Source: Cornus controversa (taxonomy: Eukaryota > Streptophyta > Magnoliopsida > Cornales > Cornaceae). From it: DNA of 64,000 bases. Location: the NCBI GenBank assembly GCA_026545225.1, contig CM048849.1, forward strand, positions 54,630,836 through 54,694,835, written 5' to 3'. This document shows, one piece after another, positions 60,255 to 64,000 of this stretch. The position numbers and the translations under genes were made by a program. Under the pieces are notes generated by a model. That model searched no databases. It was not told the origin of the DNA and saw only the letters and a list, made by a program, of their open reading frames with translations. Position 1 is the first letter of the stretch; each line of letters opens with the position of its first letter.

Positions 60255-63200
60255 TGAAATACCCCCAATAAAATTTCGCGCATAAGGTGGCCAGTCTCAT
60301 ACACAAAACCTGAGGGATACTAACAACTGATAGCAAACAAGCATGGAATACAATGACAAAAGAAAAAGAATTATAAATGCTGAAAGGAAAGTCTAACTGA
60401 AATGAATAATCATATTAAATAACATTGTATTATTCTGATTGATACAACTTGGAAGTCCAGTAACCCACGGACCCCTTAACCAAACAAAAACATAAAAGTA
60501 AAACTTTATGAACAGATTTAAGTCCCTACACTAAAGTATAATGAAGAATGGATGATCGTTACACTCTACAAACTCCATGCACAAATCTCCCGGTAGAAAC
60601 TGTCTGGAACCTGAAATATCAACAAAATGGGTTAAACCCACGAGCAAATTCTCTCTACTACAACCCAATCAGAGAACCGGTAAACATACCCTCTATATGA
60701 GGACAGTAAAGACATATAGATATAATTATACCGTTTAGTCATTAAATCTCCTATCTTAGAAGTAACTAGAACTATGTTCTGAACTAACCCATCCATTATC
60801 ACAATAAAGATAAAACAAATTTATAAGTTCAAACCATAGACAATCCTAAGATGCCTTCTTCCATATATTCCACGAATGCCTTACAAGGTATTAGGCAAAC
60901 ATATCCTACCTCCACCAATAATCATTTTTCAAGACAACAAATTTATGTTTATATACAATTAAAGATTATCCACCAGCTCATAAATATATATACCCAATTA
61001 ACCCTATGACCCAAGAATAGAGCCGGCCCACACCCTACACTAACACATCAGTTATCTTAATGTAAGTACATACTAGTTTTAAGTTTACACAAGACAAAAT
61101 CGTAACACGTTCGAATATATAACGAGAAACGTTCTTACTAGATATTAGGCAATCCTGACATGCTCCAAATAAAATATAAAGATACCATATTAGGTGTTAG
61201 GCGATCCCGACACGCCTTGGCAATCCCAACATGTCAAATATAATGCATAGATACCTTACTAGGTATTAGGCGATCCTGACACGCCTTGGCAATCCCAACA
61301 TGCCAAATAAAATGCATTGATACCTTATTAGGTATAGGAGATCCTGACACGCCGGGCAATCCTTACATGCCACAATAAAATGTATAGATGCATTCCCAAT
61401 ATGAAACATAAAATAAATAAGGTGCATTATGATCTTAATTTGCACAAACAAAGTAATTCAAATTATCCGACATGAAATTATCACCATAAGACAAATCGTT
61501 TACAAGTAAGTTATAATCAAGTATTTAATGGGCATTTATATCCTTAAAGGAAAATACATTCAAGTAAATCAAATAACACAATTTAACTACTTTAGAATCA
61601 AATACCCAATCCAACCCCTAATGCACTCAAATCTATGAGGGAGTCTAAACCAAACTCTTATCTAGGTTTCTGGGCCTATTTTACTTCTAAGAACCCTATT
61701 AAATCATTCTGGAATTTTTCTGAAACTTTAAAAATATTTTCAACAAATAAAAGAAGGTGAAAACCCAACTTTTAGACACTTTAAAAATCAATTGAACAAC
61801 AAGGGAAGATCATTTTGAGTTGAAAATTTAAACCCAAGTGTATTTAGCCTCCAGAAAGTTACAGTAAAAAGTTTGGAATTTTCGGAACTTTACAAGTATT
61901 TTCTAAAATTAAAGAAGATGAAAAATCCAGTTTTTAGACACTTTAAAAATTAATTTAAAGACAATGGTAAATTATTTCGACATGAAATTTAAATCCCAAG
62001 CTCCTTAAGCTCCCAGGAAGTTGACATAAAAATTTGAGAATTTTTAGAATTATAAAAGTATTTTTAAAAAAATGATTTTTCGAATTTTCAAGTTTTTCCA
62101 AAAATTTCAAAAATTCAAAACAAATAATAAAATAATTCGGAATGGGCCCATATCGGACCCAGAGGTGGGCCCCCAAGAGTGGGCCCCAAAACTGATCTTC
62201 CGGTCACTGGAAGTCGCCGGCGCCGGCCGGATGCGCCCCCACGCGCCGGCGGCGTGCTGGCCCTTTCTTTTCTTTTTTTTCTTCTTCTTCTTCTTCCTCA
62301 CCTGAAGCTTCACGAGTTAACAATGGTGGCTGAACTTCTCTATCACTTTCCGATCACTTCCGGGCACCAAATCGTGCATATGAATATACCATTGAACTCG
62401 TATCAATCTAAGCTACGCATTAGTACCAAAATCATCCCCTCTCGCGGACTAAATCAAAAACGCCCAATTTCAAGTTTCGAAAATCTAAAATTTCAAACTC
62501 AATTTTCCGTCAATCTACCCAACGGTTCATAACCAAACTTTCAAGGATTGTTCTAGGAAGTAAGATCTACCTTTTAATCGGAATAAAAACGTTCAAAAAT
62601 AATGAATACAGTAAACCTAATTTCATATTTATATATATATATATACCCGCCTATACAGTCATATATACATGTATATATATATGCAAAAATATCCTAAAAC
62701 AGTACCAAAACTCCAAAATCTTCATGTTTAATTCACAGAATTATTTCTAGCATGCAAAATCATTTAATTTCAAAATTAAATGCATACAAATTTCTAGCAA
62801 CATGTCTATACAATTAATATATATATATTATACATATATTCCAACAACATGTATATACAAAATATATATGTATACAGATTCAAAGGGGAAGAGAAGAGTT
62901 TGAACTTGCCTTGTGATGTTAAGCAAAAATCACTTCTTTTCTCTTTTCCTGGCGTCTACCGTTTTCTCCCTATCTGTGCGTAGGAATCCTCTCTACGTAG
63001 AAACTACTGAACCCTAATTCCTTTTCTCTTATTTAACATTCTTAAATAATGAAACTAATAAATATAAAATATTTAGCCCAACTATCTATATATATATATA
63101 GCCCAGCCCAGCTGCCTAGCCCAACATAATAATAATAATAATAATTAAAAAAAAACAAGATTTAAGAAAATGCAGCCCAAACCAACATATTTTTATTTAA

Positions 63201-63397
63201 CAGAAAAAAAAAGTATATTTAAAATAAATAGTTAACACACAATTAAACACAACCAACACTTAGCAACAATTCAAACATCCACATTAAACATATAAAAACA
63301 AGCATTGACAAAATTAATTAAAGCATTTAAATAATTAAAAACTCCATCAAATAAATAAAAAATCAAATTTAAATTCCTCAAATTACGGGGTATTACA
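60255..63397 (-). mobile_element. Solo LTR of about 3.14 kb
   Basis: On the minus strand the element starts TGTAATACCCCGTAATTTG and ends GGGGGTATTTCA, i.e. TG...CA with short inverted termini. GTTTG flanks it exactly on both sides (60250-60254 and 63398-63402), the 5-bp duplication expected of LTR retrotransposons. There is no gag, pol, primer site or second LTR, so recombination has left one LTR. It contains a GC-rich patch (62140-62270) unlike the rest, a tandem array (61140-61400) and TA microsatellites. The long LTR suggests the Ty3/gypsy group; an unclassified non-coding element is the alternative. Confidence 0.8.
61140..61400. repeat. Four degenerate copies of a ~70-bp unit inside the solo LTR
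   Basis: Each unit contains 'tattaggcgatcctgacac', 'gcaatcccaacatgccaaat' and 'aaaatgcatagatacc'. Units start near 61140, 61190, 61258 and 61328, with the first lacking one block. Confidence 0.82.
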
Positions 63398-63568
63398 GTT
63401 TGAGAGTGGTGGAGGATTCTAGAACGTTGGAGAGTTTGAAGAGGTCACTAGATTGCTTAATATTATAGAATAGTGGGGAGGTTTGTAATTTGTAAAGTAT
63501 TGTATTTATTTTGGGTATAATATAATGTGATAAAGTTTGGCACTCAAAAAGCAACCTTCAATAAAATA

Positions 63569-64000
63569 AGGGAAAATTACACTTACCTCCCTATTAAATT
63601 GGCTTTATAATACTTACCTCCTCTGTGTTTTGACATATAACACTTACCCCTCTAGTTTGCACATTGGTAACAAATACTCCTTTTGTCAATCAAACTAACA
63701 GTTATTGTTGATATCTTCAAATTTTAATCTTAAAAGGAAAATTATACCCCACTATGAGCCACCACTTTGGGTAGACTTACTTCGAACCTTCAATCGTAGC
63801 AACATCACCTTCAGCCGAGCCACCACCCATCTCCGTCTCCACCAAATTTCACCACCTGTGCCATCAACACTCACCATTAAAATCACTGCCGAGAAAACGT
63901 AGCTCCGGTCAAACCACTAGCCACTACCATCCCAATGTCGGAGCTGCCATTGAAGTCGAAACCCACCACATCCACTACCGCACCTAGAAGACCCATATCT
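63569..64000. mobile_element. Second copy of the long-TIR foldback element, cut by the window end
   Basis: AGGGAAAATTACACTTACC begins a terminal repeat about 90% identical to that at 40696. Beyond it the interior ('cactatgagccaccacttt', 'cgaaccttcaatcgtagcaa') is the reverse complement of the interior at 41080-41165, so this copy lies in the opposite orientation. The right TIR is outside the window. Confidence 0.85.

Overview
This is a nuclear segment from a dicot plant. The evidence is spliced genes with GT-AG introns, an organellar PPR-DYW editing factor, a PINOID auxin-signalling kinase, a plasmodesmal-type X8 protein, nuclear-encoded photosystem I PsaK, very AT-rich spacers with many (TA)n and (GA)n microsatellites, and typical plant transposons (hAT and Mutator-like MITEs, a Tourist MITE, tRNA-type SINEs, a LINE relic and a solo LTR). 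The species cannot be named from the sequence alone.

Layout. At 0.7-2.6 kb lies an intronless PPR-DYW gene (+). It converges on a two-exon coiled-coil gene of unknown function at 4.0-5.4 kb (-). From 6.8 to 17.6 kb there is transposon-rich spacer, including a 1.74 kb terminal-inverted-repeat element with a 700 bp hAT MITE nested inside it. PINOID (PID, two exons, -) occupies 17.6-19.6 kb; its upstream region has a TATA-like box, three G-boxes and, 1.2-1.7 kb from the ATG, a 569 bp near-palindromic foldback element. From 21.3 to 47.4 kb is a gene-poor tract of nested MITEs, a LINE relic and simple repeats. At 47.8-49.9 kb is a four-exon X8-domain, probably GPI-anchored protein gene (+), with an Au-like SINE in one intron. 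At 52.0-55.7 kb is a promoter-like region and a possible, unidentified or decayed small gene split by a MITE. At 57.3-59.0 kb is PSAK (three exons, +). At 60.3-63.4 kb is a 3.1 kb solo LTR with a 5-bp target duplication, and the window ends inside a second copy of the 40.7 kb MITE family.

The genes do not form a functional cluster. They are ordinary single-copy-style plant genes for organelle RNA editing, auxin transport polarity, plasmodesmal cell-wall function and photosystem I. Exon boundaries for the three spliced, recognisable genes were worked out by hand from splice sites and reading phase, and each adds up to an intact reading frame. I found no convincing undescribed multi-gene system. 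The most interesting signals are non-coding: the hairpin upstream of PID, the long-TIR foldback families, and a promoter-like locus without a recognisable product.
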